Positions 32,708 to 34,617 of a stretch of DNA of 34,617 nucleotides are shown here, piece after piece. The notes under the pieces are model-generated. The model was not told where the DNA came from, made no database searches, and worked only from the letters and a program-made list of their open reading frames with translations. This DNA comes from Planctomycetota bacterium (lineage in GTDB: Bacteria > Planctomycetota > MHYJ01 > JACPRB01): assembly GCA_035574235.1 (NCBI GenBank), contig DATLZA010000008.1, positions 1 to 34,617 of the forward strand, given 5' to 3'. Every line of letters starts with the position of its first letter. Position 1 is the stretch's first letter. The position numbers and the translations under genes are program-made.

Positions 32708-33649
32708 ATGCGCGTTCTGGTGACCGGCGGGGCGGGGTTCCTGGGATCCCATCTCTGCGAAGCCCTCGTCGCCCGCGGCGACGAGGTCGTCTGCATGGAC
32801 AACCTTCTGACGGGGCGGGAGGAGAATCTCGCGTCGCTGCGGGGGCACCCGCGCTTCTCCTTCGTGCGGCACGACGTGACGCGTCCGATCGAGCTTTCCG
32901 GAACGCTCGACGCGATCCTTCATTTCGCCTCGCCGGCCAGTCCCGCGGACTACCTGCGCCACGCCATCCACACGCTCAAGGTGGGCGCCCTGGGCACGCA
33001 CCACGCGCTGGGCCTGGCGCGGGCCAAGGGGGCGGCGTTCCTCCTGGCCTCGACGAGCGAGGTCTACGGCGATCCGGAAGTGAGCCCGCAGCGCGAGGAC
33101 TACTGGGGCCACGTCAATCCCGTGGGCCCGCGCGGGGTGTACGACGAGGCCAAGCGCTTCGCGGAGGCGATGACGATGGCCTACCGCCGGACCCACGGGG
33201 TCTCCACGCGGATCGCGCGGATCTTCAACACCTACGGGCCCCGCATGCGCGCGGACGACGGCCGCGCGGTCTGCGCGTTCGTCGCCCAGGCGCTCCGCGG
33301 CGAGGACCTCACCGTCTTCGGCGACGGGTCGCAGACGCGCAGCTTCTGCTACGTGGAGGATCTCGTGGACGGGATCCTGAGGCTCCTCGATTCGGGCGAG
33401 CCCGACCCCGTCAACCTGGGCAATCCGGACGAGGTGACCATCCTCGAGCTGGCGCGGGAGGTCCTGGAGCTGACGGGGTCCGGGTCCCGGATCGTGCACC
33501 GCCCGCTCCCGCAGGACGACCCGCGCCGCCGCCGCCCGGACATCACCCGGGCCAGAACGCTGCTCGGGTGGGAGCCGCGCACCCCGCGGCGCGAAGGACT
33601 GCTCCGGACGATCGAGTACTTCCGGCGCGAGCTTGCGCGAGGCGCGTGA
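32708..33649 (+). CDS. NAD-dependent UDP-sugar epimerase/decarboxylase (UDP-glucuronate decarboxylase-like)
   Basis: A 313-residue short-chain reductase of extended type. It has the NAD loop [25 protein letters not shown], the serine/tyrosine site [10 protein letters not shown] and [11 protein letters not shown] (Y-x-x-x-K), and [18 protein letters not shown], the pattern of UXS. UXS converts UDP-glucuronate to UDP-xylose. It is divergent from the WbqC- and WecA-like genes, so it probably supplies a sugar for the same polysaccharide. A UDP-glucose 4-epimerase is the alternative. Confidence 0.9.
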   Translation: MRVLVTGGAGFLGSHLCEALVARGDEVVCMDNLLTGREENLASLRGHPRFSFVRHDVTRPIELSGTLDAILHFASPASPADYLRHAIHTLKVGALGTHHALGLARAKGAAFLLASTSEVYGDPEVSPQREDYWGHVNPVGPRGVYDEAKRFAEAMTMAYRRTHGVSTRIARIFNTYGPRMRADDGRAVCAFVAQALRGEDLTVFGDGSQTRSFCYVEDLVDGILRLLDSGEPDPVNLGNPDEVTILELAREVLELTGSGSRIVHRPLPQDDPRRRRPDITRARTLLGWEPRTPRREGLLRTIEYFRRELARGA

Positions 33650-33688
33650 GGGGTCCCTCGTTTTTTTCGCCGTTCCGGGCTGTTTGTA

Positions 33689-33716
33689 TTGCTCCGGTCC
33701 CGGCGGACTCTATAAT
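33689..33716 (+). promoter_or_regulatory. Sigma70-type promoter
   Basis: TTGCTC (33689-33694), 16 bases, TATAAT (33711-33716), followed by AGGAG before the ATG at 33750. It reads into the small MshEN-like gene. Confidence 0.55.
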
Positions 33717-33749
33717 GAAGCGCGTGCCGCGTTCCAGGAGAGAAGAGCC

Positions 33750-34013
33750 ATGAGCAAGAACGGAACGACGTCGGCCCGCCCGGAGCGGGAGCCCTTCGGC
33801 CGGGTGGCGATGCGGAAAGGCTACGTGACCGAGCAGCAGGTGCAGGACGCGCTGGCGCGGCAGAGGGACCTGGTCCACCAGGGGGTGCCCCACAAGCTCA
33901 TCGGAATGATCATGCTCGAAATGGGCGCCCTGGACACCACCGAGCTCATCGAAGTTCTTCGCGAGATGAACGTCCCCGGCGCTCCCCGCACGGAGCGTCG
34001 GGTCGCGCCCTGA
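33750..34013 (+). CDS. Small MshEN / GspE-N-terminal-like protein
   Basis: An 87-residue protein. The segment FGRVAMRKGYVTEQQVQDALARQRD and the later LGxx-type MLEMGALDTTELIEVLREM resemble the MshEN domain (N-terminal of type II secretion ATPases), which in some proteins binds c-di-GMP. Stand-alone copies are frequent in planctomycetes and are of unknown use. The ATG follows AGGAG by 11 bases. There is no secretion gene next to it. Confidence 0.75.
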   Translation: MSKNGTTSARPEREPFGRVAMRKGYVTEQQVQDALARQRDLVHQGVPHKLIGMIMLEMGALDTTELIEVLREMNVPGAPRTERRVAP

Positions 34014-34048
34014 ACGGCGGTCGGCGCGTTCGTCTTTTCCTCATCGCG

Positions 34049-34076
34049 TTGATTCCCGCCCTCCTCGTGTTATAAT
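34049..34076 (+). promoter_or_regulatory. Sigma70-type promoter of a near-leaderless gene
   Basis: TTGATT (34049-34054), 16 bases, TATAAT (34071-34076). The ATG at 34086 is 9 bases after the -10, and the space between is C-rich without Shine-Dalgarno, so the transcript would have 3 or fewer leader bases. Confidence 0.6.
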
Positions 34077-34085
34077 CCTCCCCCA

Positions 34086-34617
34086 ATGCGGACTCTCCGT
34101 CCGGGACGCGCCGGTCTTTTTCTGGCCGCGCTGGGGGCCTGCGGGGGCCCTGCGGCCGCGCCGTCGGCGGAGCCGCTTCCTCCGGCGGGCCCGGCCCGCG
34201 GGGCGTCGGACGGCCGGATCGTGGCCTTTTGCGACGGCCGCCCCCTGACGTGGCGCGAAGTGGCGGAGAAGGCGCTCGAGCTCGACCTCGCCGGCGCGGT
34301 GGACCAGTATCTCCGCTGGCGCCTGGTGGAGGAACGCCGCGCGGCTCTGGGGATCGAGCACACGTCCCAGGAGCTTCGCCGGCGGGCCGAGGCGCTCGCC
34401 CGCCGCCTCCGGGAAACGCTTGAAGGGGGCGAGTCCGCCTACCGGCAGGAACTGGCGCGCCGGGGGCTCACGGAGGAGGACTACGTGCGTCGTCTGGCGG
34501 CCTCGCGCTTCCTGGCCGACCGGCTGACGCTGGAGAAAATCGTCCGCTACGAGCGGCTGACGGAGGGGGCGTTGGACATCGACCGCGCGATCTTCGAAGA
34601 GGCGGGGGAGGCCCGCC
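34086..34617 (+). CDS. SurA-like chaperone/peptidyl-prolyl isomerase lipoprotein, N-terminal part (cut by right edge)
   Basis: About 177 residues are present with no stop to the window edge. A lipoprotein signal ends LAALGAC (Cys at 19). After a Pro/Ala linker comes IVAFCDGRPLTWREVAEKALEL and then a helix-rich region with QYLRWRLVEERRAALGIEHTSQELRRRAEAL, the pattern of the SurA N-terminal chaperone domain ('L-x-x-L-I-x-x-x-L-x-x-x-x-A-x-x-x-G-I'). The parvulin domain would be beyond the edge. A role in folding exported proteins is likely. TATAAT lies 9 bases before the ATG and no Shine-Dalgarno is seen. Confidence 0.75.
   Translation, partial: MRTLRPGRAGLFLAALGACGGPAAAPSAEPLPPAGPARGASDGRIVAFCDGRPLTWREVAEKALELDLAGAVDQYLRWRLVEERRAALGIEHTSQELRRRAEALARRLRETLEGGESAYRQELARRGLTEEDYVRRLAASRFLADRLTLEKIVRYERLTEGALDIDRAIFEEAGEAR

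Overview
This GC-rich window (neighbouring genes use G or C at almost every third codon position) looks like a Planctomycetota or related PVC-group genome. That reading is an inference. It rests on co-occurring ThuA-like, PmoA-like/DUF6807, CehA/McbA-type PHP, TIM-barrel sugar-phosphate isomerase/epimerase, Gfo/Idh/MocA and membrane-anchored Ser/Thr kinase genes. No rRNA or other decisive marker is present.

Left part (1-14900, all minus strand): a complete type III-B (Cmr) CRISPR-Cas operon read leftward. The order is cas6, cmr1, cas10/cmr2, cmr3, cmr4, cmr5, cmr6, a CARF protein of the APE2256 type, a CARF-HEPN protein of the TIGR02710 type, a TPR/AEP primase-polymerase (CAPP-like), and the start of cas1, which runs off the left edge. 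Nearly every junction is a start/stop overlap, so the genes are probably one translationally coupled unit. A TTGACA-N16-TAAAAA promoter lies upstream of cas6. Cas10 keeps both its HD residues and GGDD, so it should make cyclic oligoadenylate, and two CARF effectors stand ready to sense it. Upstream of the operon lies a third CARF gene, here fused to a sigma54-type AAA+ activator domain (RtcR architecture). In front of it is a textbook sigma54 -24/-12 site, TGGCACAGGGCTTGCA, followed by a 24-codon ORF with a perfect Shine-Dalgarno and a strongly structured leader. This is the most unusual part of the window: it suggests that a CRISPR-type signal can drive a sigma54 promoter.

Middle (15115-16420): a tyrosine recombinase reads away from a tRNA-Phe(GAA) gene. 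This is a likely island boundary separating the defence block from host-type genes. No repeated att site is visible.

Right part (16451-34617): chromosomal-type genes. These include a ThuA-like secreted protein, a protein with four evenly spaced zinc ribbons, a PEBP-like protein, two divergent response regulators, a PmoA-like lipoprotein, two PHP-type proteins, a TIM-barrel isomerase, and a long leftward gene chain (32614 to 24706). That chain runs WbqC-like, WecA-like, small basic protein, Ser/Thr kinase, isomerase, Gfo/Idh, NagA, PHP, mostly with overlaps or very short gaps. It ends with a UDP-glucuronate-decarboxylase-like epimerase, an MshEN-like small protein and a SurA-like lipoprotein cut by the right edge. 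Several genes here have a TATAAT-like box within about 10 bases of the start codon and no Shine-Dalgarno, pointing to leaderless transcripts. The CRISPR genes instead mostly carry GGAGG sites.
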